Assembly (NCBI GenBank): GCA_963971225.1
Contig: OZ020267.1
Span: 2,666,001-2,730,000 of the forward strand
Direction of reading: 5' to 3'
Source of the DNA: Melieria omissa
Lineage: Eukaryota; Arthropoda; Insecta; Diptera; Ulidiidae
Length of the DNA stretch: 64,000 bases
The notes under the pieces were generated by a model. It was not told the origin of the DNA, did no database searches, and saw nothing but the letters and a program-made list of their open reading frames with translations. Below, piece by piece: positions 39,401-54,400 of this stretch (position 1 is the stretch's first letter; each line of letters opens with the position of its first letter). Position numbers and translations under genes: made by a program.

Positions 39401-42400
39401 TATGACAAATAATTTGAAACTGAATTTATTTAAATTTGAAATTGAAAAATTGTAGATACATATGCTTTTTTTGAAACAAATTTTTTTGTTTAGGGAAAAA
39501 TTTCAAATTCCGACGGCCTGTCTTAATTCGACTAACTAAAGTATGTTAAATTTATATTTAATTCGATTTCTTTCACAATTTTGCACACTAATTTAAAAGT
39601 AAACTTCATACAATAGTTTAATGTATCTAAAAATAGAAAGTTTAAATATTTTAAAGATAGGACTCTTAAAAAAAAATTATGTAACTATTTATATAGATTT
39701 CAATTCATAGAATTGAAATGTCAATGCAAAATTTTACATGCAGCAAAAGACCTCTAAACTGACTCTGAAAACAGGGAGACTCCAATGTGGATTAGGAGAT
39801 ATGACGGCCCAGAATTTAAAAAAGCTCATAGACAAGCTAGCGATGAGGACTTCAAAATTGACTTTTTCCGCACCCAAATCAAGAATTGAATTAAGCAATT
39901 CGAGATAGCAAGAAAAATGCTATAAGATCATTGGCTGGATCGATTCGGGGCCTGGAAAGTTCAGGAGACACTTGACACGACTCAATCTTGTTAAGGAAAA
40001 AGTTGTTAAGGAAGTTGACTGCTGAGTGTATGACAAAGCAACAGCACACATACGAGTAGTGTCCGTGTGTGATGTTTATGGTAAAATTACTTTGAAGTAA
40101 TTGAACCATTAGTCATGGAGGATGCTTGAATTATAGCCAATCTTTGGATAGATAAACACAAACAAAAGTACAAAAATAGTACCATTTGGTCATCAATGAA
40201 CCGACAGAATAAGAGAAAATGGTTATGGCCAGTAGGAATCTGCCATACCGAAGGACACAGGTTCCTTGGTATATTTGGGGATTTACAACTCCTGCCAAAA
40301 AAAACAAAAATTCTCTCTGGTATAAGAAAATTCTATTAATTCTAGGATTACAAATTTATCTCTTTTCAAATTTGTGTATTTTAGTTACTTTTAGTTTTTT
40401 TTTAATTTGGTCTTACTTTTGATCATTTAGGTAATGTTTTTTAATTGTTCTTTATTGATTTTTCATATCTAAAACTAAAACTGCAATTGAATATCTGCAA
40501 TTGAATTCTTTTTTAATCAGTTTTTATTGAATTTTATTCGCTTTATACAATGTAAATTCAATTTGTATTAAACTTTAAAATTTGTATTAATTAAATAAAT
40601 TTTTAATGTAATACTTATATTTTAAGTTTGCTTACTATGATATAAAATTCTTTAAAAAAATTTAAAATTTTTTTAATTAGTTGTATATGAATGACTCTAT
40701 GTTTATTTATTAAACCAGAATAAATAACTGAGCGTTTAATTTAATATTTCTCAGTATGATTTTCTTTGTTTTTTTCTATGGAACTATTAATTAGTTGGAT
40801 AGTATATATAAGTCATATTAAGTCAATCTGACTTAATCACTTAAACATTTAGAATGACTTAATATTTATATTTATATTTATATATGTATGTATATTTTTT
40901 GTTTAAGTTCTGCTACTTCTGATCTTTATTTCTGAAAAGGCTTGGAGACTGGTTTAAATTTATTATTCCAGTTTCAATTGATTTTTTTATTAATAGATAT
41001 GAATATTTTTGAGTTTAGTTTATCACGACTTAATGCAATTTTCTTTTGGTTTTCTTACAAAAATTTAAAAAAATTTTGTTTAATTTATTCACAGTAAGTA
41101 ATTTTTTCTTTCTAGAACACTTTTTATTTATTTTTCATTCTATCAACTTCAATTATTTTTAATCAATCACGTTTTCTTAGTTAAATTTAGTTCTTACATA
41201 AATACGTTTGTACGGTTATTCATTCGTAGTGTATTTATTGCTATTTAAGTTTGCTTGTAAATAGTTTTGCATACAAATTTTACGCTAATTAACCAAGCAA
41301 TGTAAAATAAAATTACACACTTTTAGAATTAACTCGTTGCGCCCAGATTAAGTCAAAGTTAATTTTCAATTATATTATAATTGCATTTATAATGCAACAT
41401 TTATTGCTGCAAATTAAAATATTTGCGCAGCAAATTTCATCAAAAACCCTTCGACTTTTGTTTCACTTGGAAAATCTCTAAAGCCTCAACCGAACTGCAA
41501 GGAATACAATTGCCTGCACCGCCCAAAAAGTGTACATATATAAATTTACAAACCTCAAAATATATCAACGCATCGTCTTCCTGTCATTCGCCCTTTCGTT
41601 CGCTTCCGACTAATGAGCAGCAATTAAAGCGCATTTTACGACCAAGAAGAAATGCTTGAAACGGACGAACGGCAGCGAGCACTTAATTTCCCGCGTCAGC
41701 GAAATCAAATCAGTGTCAGGCCGACACTGCCGATGGAGATGCGCTGCTGCCAGTGCAGCAGTCGCCGTCACTGCTGCGACGCTGTGTCTCGCCCCATTAA
41801 GCAAATTAAAGTTGAATTAGCTATTTCGATAGTAATCCTTTTGCCGTCGACAGTGTCCATAATGTTGAACGGCTGCCGGTATGCTGCTTCCGGTTTTTGC
41901 AGCACCATCGACAACAAAATATGGCAGCAGGAAATGGCAAAAAAGCAGACGACAGCAAGTAGCATCAAGGCGACATTACAAGCCGAGCCAGGCAAATTGC
42001 CCAGCACACGCACACACATTCCGCCAATCGTCGATCGGCTGGTTGACTGCTAAAATGCGAGGAATTAATGAAATAACGACATTTGCTCCGACAGTAAATT
42101 AGACATTGTTGTAAACGGCAGCACTTCAATTTCATTTTGAATTTCGCCTCCAGACGCACTCAGGCACAGTGGCCACTTGCTGATGTGTAGTTGCGTTCGA
42201 GTCCTTAGCGAAGAATGTCACAATGACACCGCCAATGCCGCCCAGCGGTCGTAGCTGCGATTTGAATCGAGGCTGGCGGAGGACTGGAAAGCTGGAGGGA
42301 GCTGTGTGAGCGCACGCACCGAAGCAAGACAAATGCAAATTGTATTATGACCAATGAGAAAGACGCACAAACCGAATGCAATACAATGCGAAATTGGCTA

Positions 42401-45400
42401 GAAGACCATAATCAAACGAATATTTGTAGCTGTAAGTTTTTCTTAGAAGCCAAACTGCAGAAACGCAAAGGTTTGTTCGTTCACACTGAACGTTTGTTCT
42501 CCTCCTTTGAGTAGAAAAATTTTTAAACAAATTGTCTTGTTGTTGTTGCTGATTTAATCTGCGCAGAAATGCTCACAACAAATGCCTGCTTACAGTCTGC
42601 GCGGCCCGCGACATGCAGCGCCGAATTCCAACAACTGCAACCGGCATAGTTGTTGCCGCATAGAATCACAACGCAAACAATTCAATCAACACTTCTGCTG
42701 TGCCGCATTCCCAAGCTGCTACGACGCGATTGCAATAAATCTCGGCCAGCATTGCCAGTCCGCGACAACATTTGTGTTGTAAATTCGCCAAATTAATAGC
42801 AACAAACGACAAGTAGCCACAAAAGCGCAATTAATAGACGCAAGAAAAACAAATGCTAAGAAAAGCTATCGACTTACACACATCGCACACGGCACTCTCA
42901 GCTACGGCGTTGCTATTTTTAGTCCTCGAGCGCGTCGTGACGTGGTGCCAGTGCTGCATGCGGCCGCCCTTGGGCGCAGTGTGAACGCGGTACGCACTCG
43001 GCTGGGAAGACAAATCGCATGCTTGGATTGAAGACGACAGCTGCCAGCGTGCAAAGTGTGCGCATGCGCAGCTGGACGCTGGCTTTCACACGCAGGCACA
43101 GACGCAAACGATGCAAAACTTAATTTGATTGTTGTTCTCCTGCAGGCAATTTGTGGCCACTGCACTGCGTGCGTACAGCATCCGTTGGCAGCAGCGGCGG
43201 CATCGACTATCGCAGCGGTAATCGCAGTGGCATTGCAGGCGTTTACACAGTCGCTGCCACTTAATTTAATGATCACCGGCAGGCGCGATTGCAGTGGGGG
43301 ACTTTTCATTAAATCAACACAAATGTTGTTCTGCTGCAGTTGCGGTATTACACGTGTAATGTTGTTCTATGCAGTTGCCTTGTCGACTTTGCTGCACAAT
43401 CGACTAATTGAGATTGCAAGCCAAGAATGCTTTCGGTGCATCGAGCAGAAGCAGAACGCTCCACAGCGCAACGAAAGCAGCATTTATTGCAGCTCATCAC
43501 TTAACCCTTTCAATGCGACTTTTGGCCAGTGAAGATATTTCTGTATAATTGAACTAAATGTGCTGTAAATAAGTAAAAGAACATGTTTATATAATTTCAG
43601 ATTTTTTTTTTATGCACAAAGAGCACGCTTACACTTCTGAACGTATACCAAGTATGAATTAGTTAGGTTATGCTAACCAAAACACGTGTTGTGAAGTACT
43701 GACTACCGACTACTGTTTAGTCCCATCCCAGCACTTTAAAAGCGAATACTTTTGGCACCAGTAATTTTTGAACATTATCTGGGACTTATATGAAAGGGTT
43801 AAGTTAGTGTAAGCTTCTTCGGGAACGGCGAATTTCTAATTTAACTGAAAAGTCTGCTTTGAAAAGGATCGGTTTTTCAGGCTTTCCAAATCTCTGATAT
43901 CATTCAAATATAAATAATAAAAAATTTAAAGAGCATTAAAATCTATTTAAAAATAAATATAATTCCGAATTGCAACAAAAGTCAAATTATACTTTATTTT
44001 TTTAGTTATCAAATGAGTGCATTCATGAAAACATGAATATGTCAAATCGTGGGATTGTTTTCTGACTTTTGTAATAAAGAGTTGTAGCGAAAGTGTTCAC
44101 TCGATGTACCAAAAAAGAACAAAGAACAACCTCACAGCACACTTTCGACTTTCGAAAAGGCTAAGCAACGCGCCAGGCGCACCAGCACTTCTGCTCGTAC
44201 ACACACACACACACACACAAAGTTCATATGTATGCATGTGCTCATAGAGTGCAGTTTAATTGAATGAAATATTTAATTGCATCGCGCTGCAACAACACAA
44301 TAAGCCCCCGCACCCAATGACATTCGACATGCGCCGCGTCATTGTCGAAAACCTACGCTCGCGGCATGTTTGCCGCATAAAAATATTGCGAACGTTCAAA
44401 AGTTTGCTCAGTGCTTACAAATACACGTACATACAAGTTTGCGATCATTTTCGTCATTGTTGTCAATATATATGTATTAGGGATTGCAATCCCGGACCAG
44501 TTTTAAAATCCCGAGATTTGCGGGACTGAAAATCACAATCCCGGGATCCCGGGATTTTTTTCGGGATTGAATATATTACTTTAAGGAACTAGTTCAGACT
44601 TTTTCTCAATCAAATAAATTATATCTATATATTAAATACAATTCTGTGTACTGTATTTAAAACTAAGAACAAAATATTTATGACAAATAAATCATCTGGC
44701 TATCCTGCTAAAAAAGGCATCTCTCTGGTTCAATACAAGGACATCAAATCGTATTATGTGTAAATCTTCAAGTTTTGGCCATTCAAAATAAGTGAAATTC
44801 GGTGTGAGTAATAACTATCAATAATTTAAGTTTCGCTTTTTCGTTCTCAAATGTTTCATTCTCAAATGCTGATGGTTTTATATTAGCTTTTTCTTTCTTC
44901 ATCCTCTTATTTACACCATTTTCCTTGCGTATTGTGAATGTGACAAGTCACATTAGTATAAAGAAGAGTTAAACTTGCATGTTTTTAGAAAATTCTGGTT
45001 GTTAACGTTTTTGAATGAATTCATTTTTGGGAGCGTAAGCTTGTTTGCAATTCTGATTTTGGTTACTGGCAAACCTGTACTGGAAAAGTACCAAAACAGA
45101 ACTAGTTTGTACAAATTTGTAAAAAGTAGTTATACACAAACAGAGCTATTGTTGCATTAACACGTCAAACGTCACAGGCAATGGGCAATTTATTTTTTGT
45201 GTTAAATAAGAAAGGTTGAATTTTTTTAAATCAAGGTGACACAAGCAAAAAGTAAGCTTTTTGTTTTGTTTCGATCCAGGGATCGGATTTTGTCAATCCC
45301 GGGATTTTTCGGCACTGAAATTATCCGGGATCCCGGGATTATGGGATTCGCGATCCCGGGATTGCAATCCCTAATATGTATGTATGTTCACATTTACAAT

Positions 45401-48400
45401 ATAGTCTGCGAGAGCCTACGGCGTTGTCGTTGCGGGAAGTTTAATGAATTTTCTAATGAAGCGGCATGATTGCTCAGTTCGACGTGGCAACTTGACAGTG
45501 CACACATAGAGAATATTTCAAGTAAACTGTGCACACCAGGCAAGCAATTTTGTATTGTTGCTTCAGGTGGCTGGCACAAAGCAAATCGAACTGGGGAACT
45601 GGAACTTCTTAAAGGCGCCAATTCGTGTGGCATCAAAATTGCTTGAAAGCAGCAAAGTGCAACAAATTTAAATCAGAAAGGCCCCACGCAGCTCAAAATA
45701 CTTTGAGCAATTCAATGGTTATGTCACTTCCAATGCAAAGTGGTTTTAAATCGATAAAACCCGCCTAAATCGCATTCATCTTTTGGTACTTCATTTAAAA
45801 ACTTATAGGACATCTGTTGGTTTTCACAACAAATTGTTTTCATCATCAGTAGATATGTGACTAATCTCGTATTGTTTCAATGGGAAGCTGATGACTGTGC
45901 GGAAAACGCAGAGTGAAATGCAATCGAGTTAAGTGTGAGTTCTGAGCTTAAAGCTGCGTAAAATTGTCATGGAGACCAGATGCAAAGTTGTGGCATTGCT
46001 GCTGCAACGAATGCGGCTTTATGTCGCAATATCTGAGTGACACTGTGACACTGCAGGCATCCACGTTTAATGCTGTTCTCATTTGTTGTTGTTGTACTTT
46101 TCATGTTATTGCTGTGGTATTTGCTGCAGTTTTGAGGCGCACAGCCGCACTCCAAACACTGGAGTGCGGCTGGAAACGCGATTTCCTTTCCTTTCCCATT
46201 TCGCTGCTTTTCGTTGCAACAGACATTCGACATTGCATTCTCGTTTCGACATGTTGTTGTAATATTTTCTTCAACACAAGTGTTTAGCGGTCCTTAACCC
46301 CAGTGTCCACTGTCTGCTTAGCTTTGAAGCTCACTTTGTCGTAACAAGCATTTAAACTTTTGTTGGCCATGCGACTGTAGTTGTTGTTATTATGCAATTT
46401 TACAAGCAACATTCAAAGCTGAACGACAATGCTTACAAGTAGTGACGCCAAAGTCTGGCAGACGCTGTCATTGCTGATTTGTAAATTTCTGTTGTCGGCG
46501 CGTTGTTGGTTTATTTGTAGATTGTGTAGTCGTATCTACAAACAAATGTATTATTTATGGTGTTAAATTCACTGAAGAAAATACATAAAGTCAATAGCAA
46601 CAAACCTGCTAAATAAACGGCATTTTCATGTTTATTTCATGTCTTCTGCTTTTTGCTGTCTCGAGTTGGTAGGAAAAGTTCTCAGTGAATTAATGTTCTA
46701 TGTATAGGTTTCTCAAAAGCTGAAAAATAATTAAAAAGCCACTTAAAAGAAATTCCTTACTATTTTTTTTTTTAATTCTTATAATTTTTTCATAAAAACT
46801 AACATTGAAAGCTGCGTTTATTGCCGAATTATTTGCCGCCATTTCAAATATTAAATTCTTAATGTCGTTTTGTGGGCACCGAAATGCAGAAAACTGTAAG
46901 TCACCATTGTCGCAATGCGAATCCGTGAAGCTTGAAATTGAACTTCAACTATTTCCCCCACAATGAAAACTTTCAAGCGCTGCAATCAATAAATTGCACA
47001 AATCATTATAACAAGTTTTCTCGGCAGCGACACGCAGCACTTCGCAGCTCGCACTGCAAATGCGCCAATGACGCGTTTCAGCCAAAGATTTTCACACAAA
47101 TTTCACAGAAAAAATGCAGCTCATAATAAAGTTGCAATGCTGCGGAAACAGCACCGACCAGACCCACAGCCACATCGGCCGACCGATGCTATAGTACCGG
47201 CAGAGGGCCAAATATCGAAACTCATCCAGAAATTTCAACACGATCCGCAAGTTATGCGACTTTAAATTTAACACTTTACTGCACTTGAACGCACCAGCAA
47301 CAACAAAGAAAAAGTGCTACTTGTGGCAGAAGGTAGCCGGCAGCAGAGGCGAAAATCTCTTGCAGCCCAAAGGCAACAAACGTCGACCGTCGACTTTTCC
47401 ATTCCCCTTTCGGTGGCTTGCAGTAGCAAACTCTCATGTCCTTATGGCCCCTTCTATACCCACCCACTCCTGGAAGGTCAAAACTGGCAATGGGTGGGTT
47501 CCTTTGCTGATCGTTGCTCACAATTGACGCACCACATCGTCAGTCGAGTCAGAATTTGCAAAAATACATATTACGACTTTTTATTTTAATTACTAAATTT
47601 TCTTTATTTTTTCACTATTTTTATATTTATTTTATTTACAATTGTAATATTTTTCTAATCTATTTTTATAATAATTTTAATATGTCAAAGAAGGCAACAG
47701 AAAAGTTATGTAAATACATTTTTGTTTTGAAATCAAGACACGCTATAGAATATTTTTATTTACTCTTGGGTAAAAATTAAAATTAAGTGACAAAAACCGT
47801 CACAACTATAGCACAAACAACAACAACAACAACACGATTATAAAAGCGTTTTATAGCTCGTTTGATGAGCGTATAAATATTTTAGCCGTCAGGCACGCAG
47901 CTAGATTTGAATTTTTAATTAAAACTTGTGCGCTCAAAAGGCAAATGACAGATTGTGTGGGGCAAAGGCAAATTACAAAATTGAATTTTAAATTTTAAAT
48001 AGCTGGACCACTTACACACAGCCATACAAACGTACATATAGTACACGTCTATACAAATCAATGTGTATGCGTTTGAAAGTGCCATGCCCCAATAAGTCAA
48101 CTTGGTTGCAACAATTTGTGCAAATTTTGTCATCGAACCGCACTTAATTGCCAAGCACTTTATTATTGTGCCATACAATACACCCAGGCCCACACACACA
48201 CACACACACACATGTACATTACAGTCATTTATTTACCATAATTGCCCATGTTCAGCCAGCACACTGTCGCCCTTTCCAACGTTCCAATTGGACCACAACT
48301 CACTCAGCTCATTGGACGCTGCCGGCGCTCACAGAATCCCAGCACGCGGCCGACTATAGGCATTCAATATTTCATTGCACACACTGGCCAGATAACGCCC

Positions 48401-51400
48401 AAAAAACTGTCAATTTGCTTAAAACTGTAAAAGCGTCCGAAAGCCCCCTCGTCCGTCATCCTTCCACAAATGTTCCAAACTTAACACCAGCCCAGCCGAA
48501 ACCGCAAACAATGCCAAAACCCGATCAAATGCTGCAACCAAACATTTTTAGTAATGCGGTGTTGTAGAAATTCACACAAATGTGCGTATGTGTGTGTGTG
48601 TGTGTGTGTGTGTGTTGCCTAATACGACCAACTACCAACTTTTCAACTGGCAAGACAAAAGAATGGCAAATTTCATCATTAGGGCTTCTAGTTGGGCTAT
48701 GTGACAGAGAGAGCGGTCAATGCCTCGAAATGAGGCAACTTCAACGCAAAGCGCAGTCGTTGTTATCAACTTCCTTTCTAAGAAATGTTTGGGGCCTAAC
48801 CCAACTTTAGTACTCTAGCACTTGAAACAGATTTTCAAAATTTGCTTTTGTTTTAAAAATCATAACCCATTTGAAAGACACGAGTGCAACAGTTTTTTGA
48901 AAATTATTTTTGGTATGGGGAAAAGAACAAACAATTTGCGACTAGTTCCAGTTTATACCTGAGATATCAAACATTCTTCGTTACCCAATGATAATTTAGT
49001 AGTTTGTCCATCACACTTTTTGAGATCGAGAGTTCAATGATGCTTTCTAGTCATTTCGAAATTGTCAGCAACCCGTCGCATGTGCGTTGGCAATCTGTCA
49101 TTTGTATTCATTTGGAACTAACATTCGAATAGAAATTATTTACAATTTCCGCCAATTGCGCTCCAGTGATTATAATTACATTTTGCTGCCATTAAATTGC
49201 GAATTCATTTGATAAATTACCGTGTTTTCAAATGCGCATTGTGGATTTGCGCAAAAAATATGTAAAAACCGCAAAGCTTTGCCAGCGAATCGGCACACGA
49301 ACGCGCCTACCGACCAAATGCGAATTGCGTAATGCTCCCAAAAAGTGTAATAAATGTGCACCGAATATCGCGTATCCTCACACACACACATACACGCGCA
49401 TACAAAGGATGCGAACGATATGCAATTTGCATGGCTCGGCAATTTTTCAATATTTAAGCCAAGTTAAAATAAATCAGCAATTCACATTGCCAAAAAACCC
49501 GCCGAAGCGACGAACACAAACGCGAAGCACCCAGGCATCCGCACCGTATGAACCTAAAGGGGTACGGGACGAACGGACGAGCCTGTGTAACGATCCGACA
49601 TGATTAAAAACACGCAACATTTCAAAATGAATTTGTTCCGCACTGTCGGAATCGGACATGGCACACGACGTGCATATTTAAATTTATTGTTGCAAAAACA
49701 CCAGCCACCCAAAGGAGCAGCCGTTCAATTGAATGACAATAAATTTTCAATTTGACACTGTGGCGCGATTGAAAAAACCGCACACACGAAGTGTAGAAAT
49801 GTGGGCCAGGCGGAAGTCATAATTGAGTAGTTGCAAGGGTCAATTCGGAAGCGGAAGCGAAGCGAATCTTGAGCAATGTTTTGCAGTTTTTTCGCAAATA
49901 GAATATAAGCAAATTTGCTAATTGAATGAACTGGGAGAATAATCAAACAACCTCCTGAAGATTGTAACACAAACAATGGAGTGGTATTCCATAGTCGAAA
50001 CTCTTTTTAGTCTTTGGTTGGAGCCCGAAAAGCGATGGAGCTGAATTTGTTGCTCATCGTTTTATTTCATTATTTCATTACGTTACTTAACCCTTTGGGG
50101 ACAAAGCTTCATTTTGAAATTCAAAATACTCTCATTAGAAATATTCTCATGCTATGAAAGTTAGGGTTAGAAAATTATATTGGATGCTCACAAACTCTGA
50201 AATCATCCTTTTATGCGGGAACACTTAAATCGAAAAAATATTTTGCGTGAGTCGTAAGATTTTAATAATTTTTTGAGGGTCATTAAAACATGCTGGGACG
50301 TATTATCCCAGTAGTCCGGAAAGGGTTAAATATTCTAACGATTTTATCTTCGAAAATTTAAGGACATTGTCAGACAGACCTTGATTTTTTCGGTTTTACC
50401 TGGGGCTTTCCACCACTGCTGGATAGGTGCAGAGTTCTATTCTCAAGTTCGTTGGATCATTTCCTAAAATTATGTATCCAAGTCTGCACCATAATTTAAA
50501 TTGATTGTTCCGCTTTTTACGATTCTCCCTTTATGGTTTCGTTGCAGATGCCACCCCGTCCGTCTTCGTCTGCCCGTCCGAAGGCCTCTTCGCCGACGAC
50601 CACGACTGCCGAGTCTACTATCGCTGCGAACGAAAATCGGATGACTACATTAAGCCGTACATGTTCGCCTGCAAGGCGGACACCTTCTTTTCGCGCGACC
50701 TCAAGCTCTGCATGCCGCCAATGCTGGCCGGCCGCGAGGAGTGCGACCATTATGTCAACGAAATCGACACAGACAGCGGCGACGAGAGCCGCCTGACATA
50801 TGGCATTGCCAATAACGGCAACGCCATGGCACCCAATCAGTTGCAAAGCTATGGCCCGTTCGGCTTGAGTGGTGTTTCGATCATTTCATTTTCCACGTCG
50901 GCACAGCGTTCGGCGGGCAGTGACGCCACGGCGGGGGAGCAGGGTCCACCATGTGAAGATGACGGATTTGTTAGTGATCCCGATGATTGCACCGTATTTT
51001 ATCGTTGCATATCGAACGGCCGCAGCTTCAATAAGATTGGATTCCGTTGCGGGGATGGCACCGCGTGGGACAAAGCGCTCCAATCGTGCGACCATGTACA
51101 CAACGTACGCGCCAACGGTGGCTGTCTGGAGCGAGCGCCTGCGAATGATGAGCCAGCAACTGGGTCGTCAACCACCACGCAGTCGTCGCAAGCAAGCTTC
51201 CAAAACACAACATCATCCAGCAGCAACAACCAGCAGAGCTCTACAAGCTCCTCAGTGTCATCGTCGAGCTCATCATCCACGTCGTCGTCGTCGTCGTCGT
51301 CATCTTCCACAGCTTCATCATCGTCTGCGAATAATACTAACTCCGGCAGTGTCAGTAATCAGCAACAGACGAGCACCAGCACCGAAAGCAATGCTGCCAA

Positions 51401-54400
51401 CTCATCGACCACCGCCAGTAACCAGAATCAATCGAGTTCTTCTTCCAACAGTGGCACCAACTCCACGAACTCATCCGGCCAAGGGTCCAATGAAACGACG
51501 AGTAATTCTCAACAAAATAGCAGCACCAGCAACAATCAGGGCTCGGGTTCGAGTGCCAGTGGCACGCAAAACTCGACCAACCAAAACTCCAGTAGCAGCA
51601 ACCAGGCAAGCACTGGCAATCAATCTGGTGCCAATAATTCAGCAAGTCAGTCGAACGCTGGCAACTCTTCGAATGCAACTAACCAATCCAACTCCACAAG
51701 TCAATCCAGTTCGAACAATCAATCCAGCCAGGCTGGGGCCGGCGCCACCACCACCTCCAAGGAATGTGAGAACGAGGATACATACATTCCGGACGCACAT
51801 GATTGCACCAAATTCTATCGCTGCCGCGACAATGGCAACGGTGTCTTAGAGAAAGTGCCATTTACATGTGGGCCGGGAACGATTTGGAATCAGGCGGAGA
51901 AAGTGTGCGACCTGCCCACGAGTGGGCAAAAAGAACAATGCAAATTGGCCAACTCGGCTTCAGGCGTTAGCGGAAGCCAACAGCAAACGTCCGCTGCAAA
52001 CAACAACAGCCAACAGTCGGAGAACAACTCGACAACCTCCTCAGCAAACAATCAAGCCAGCAACCAATCCAACAACAGCAACCAGAACGCATCATCTGGC
52101 AGTCAGTCAAGCAGTGCTGGTCAGTCAAGCAGTGCTGGTCAGTCAAGCAGTGCTGGTCAGTCAAGCAGTGCTGGTCAGTCAAGCAGCTCTAGCAGCAATC
52201 AACAACAGTCCAACAACCAAAGCGCCAACAATAACCAAAATTCAACCACCACCTCAACCACCGCTCAGAAACCATCCAATCCAGCTGGTGAATGTGCTGA
52301 CAGCGAAACCTATTTACCCGATAAAACCGATTGCGGCCGATTTTATCGCTGCGTCGACAATGCAAATGGCGGTTTCGACAAGGTACCCTTTGACTGCGCA
52401 CCTGGAACGGTGTGGGATCCCGACTTGAAGGGCTGTAACTACCCCACCGATGTACAGAAGGAACAGTGTCGCGTAATGGCCAGTGGAGCCAGCGGCGCTA
52501 CCACTTCCGGCGGTTCAAGCCAGCAGTCATCGGCATCTTCAAATACTCAATCCGGCAGCACCACAGGAATCGCCTCCTCATCGGAGGGCAGCAGTACGTC
52601 AAGTAGTGGTTCAACGACCTCTTCGTCGACAGCCCAATCTGGTAGCTCCACTGCAGCCAACTCCACCCAAAACCAAAACTCAAGTGGTACAACCCAAACT
52701 AGCGGCAGCAGCACGCAACAAACAACCACCGGCCAGAGCTCAAATCAAACCAGCAGCAATCAAAGCTCTAGTGGTACTCAAAGTTCAGGCAGCAGCACCA
52801 CGCAAGCCACCACCTCAACCACAGGTCAAAGTTCTTCCAGCAGCACCACCACCCAAGCTTCGCAAGCTTCAAACCAAAACAACACCACAATTCAAAAACC
52901 ACCCACACAGCCAGCTGAGTTTTGCGAAAGCGAGAGCACGTTCCTGGCGGACAAAGAAAACTGCTCCAAATTCTATAGATGTGTGGACAACGGCAAAGGC
53001 GGCTTCAACAAGGTGCCGTTCGACTGTCCGCCTGGCACAGTCTGGGATGCTGAAGCGAATAACTGCAATCACCCAGCGGCCGTGCAAAATCTCTCGTGCA
53101 AAACCGTCACAACAACGCCATCATCTGCCAGTAACAGCCAGGAACAGCAGGGAGGGGCCAGCAGCAGCGGCAGCAGTACACAGAGTTCCACCACCACATC
53201 ACAAAGCTCCAGCAGCACAACTCAAGCGTCGTCAACGACAGGCAGCAGTCAATCAAACGGCACACAGTCGATCGGCAGCAGTAGCGAGCAAGCTTCAAAT
53301 TCCACCTCCAGCCAAAGTTCCACTGGTAATCAGAGCTCCACAACTACCACACAAGGCTCGACTACCACTACCACTCAGGGTTCAACAACTTCGTCTGGTG
53401 CCACTACGCAACAGGGCAGCACCACGCAAGGCTCCAGCAGCACACAAGGAACCACAACCCAAGGTTCCTCAAGCAATCAGAATGAAAGCGCCTCACAAGC
53501 TTCCGGCACAACCCAACAGGGCAGCACCACGCAAGGATCCAGCAGCACACAAGGAACAACCACCACAACCCAAGGTTCCTCTAGCAATCAAAGTGAAAGT
53601 AGCTCACAAACGTCCAGCACAACCCAACAGGGTAACACCACGCAAGGCTCAAGCAGCACACAAGAAACTACCACCACAACCCATGGTTCTTCCAGCAATC
53701 AAAGTGAGAGTGCCTCACAAGCATCGGGCACAACCCAACAGGGCAGCACCACGCAAGGCACCAGCAGCACACAAGGAACCACAACCCAAGGTTCCTCAAG
53801 CAATCAGAATGAAAGCACCTCACAAGGGTCCGGCACAAACCAACAGGGCAGCACCTCGCAAGGCTCCAGCAGCACACAAGGAACCACCACCACAACCCAA
53901 GGATCTTCCAGCAATCAAAGTGAAAGTGGCTCACAAGCGTCCGGCACAACCCAACAGGGCAGCACCTCGCAAGGATCCAGCAGCACACAAGGAACAACCA
54001 CCACAACCCAAGGTTCCTCAAGCAATCAGAATGAGAGTGCCTCACAAGCTTCCGGCACAACCCAACAGGGCAGCACCTCGCAAGGCTCCAGCAGCACACA
54101 AGGGTCTTCCAGCAATCAAAGTGAAAGTGGCTCACAAGGGTCCGGCACAACTCAACAGGGCAGTTCATCGCAAGGTTCCAGCAGCACACAAGGAACCACC
54201 ACCACAACCCAAGGTTCCTCAAGCAATCAAAGTGAAACTAGCTCACAATCGTCCGGCACAACACAGCAATCCAGCAGCAACCAAAGTGCAACATCAACAC
54301 AATCATCTACCACTAGCAGCGGTTCTCAAGGAACCACCACAACAGGTCAAAGCTCTAGCAACAATCAAAGTAGCAGCACATCTCAAGGATCCAGCACCAC

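Larger units (their letters stand above)
36495..50547 (+). other. First coding intron of the mucin gene (about 14 kb)
   Basis: The intron runs from GTAAGC to a pyrimidine-rich segment ending in TTGCAG. It carries no recognisable exon or nested gene. It contains GC-richer islands at about 38.16-39.33, 41.42-43.53, 45.88-46.52, 46.84-47.56 and 48.08-48.56 kb, a very AT-rich stretch at 40.3-41.4 kb, CA/GT repeats at 44202-44219, 48191-48210 and 48586-48615, a hAT element and two TTAA-flanked mini-elements. Enhancers are plausible in an intron of this size but none is demonstrated. Confidence 0.7.

Noticed and set aside
50869..51849. A 326-residue alternate-frame open frame in the first part of the mucin exon
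   Set aside because: Arg/Pro-rich shadow of the Ser-rich mucin sequence, with no domain and no independent start context.
52102..52191. A CRISPR-like array
   Set aside because: The repeats are directly head to tail without unique spacers, lie in frame in a eukaryotic mucin exon, and encode a Ser/Gln repeat.
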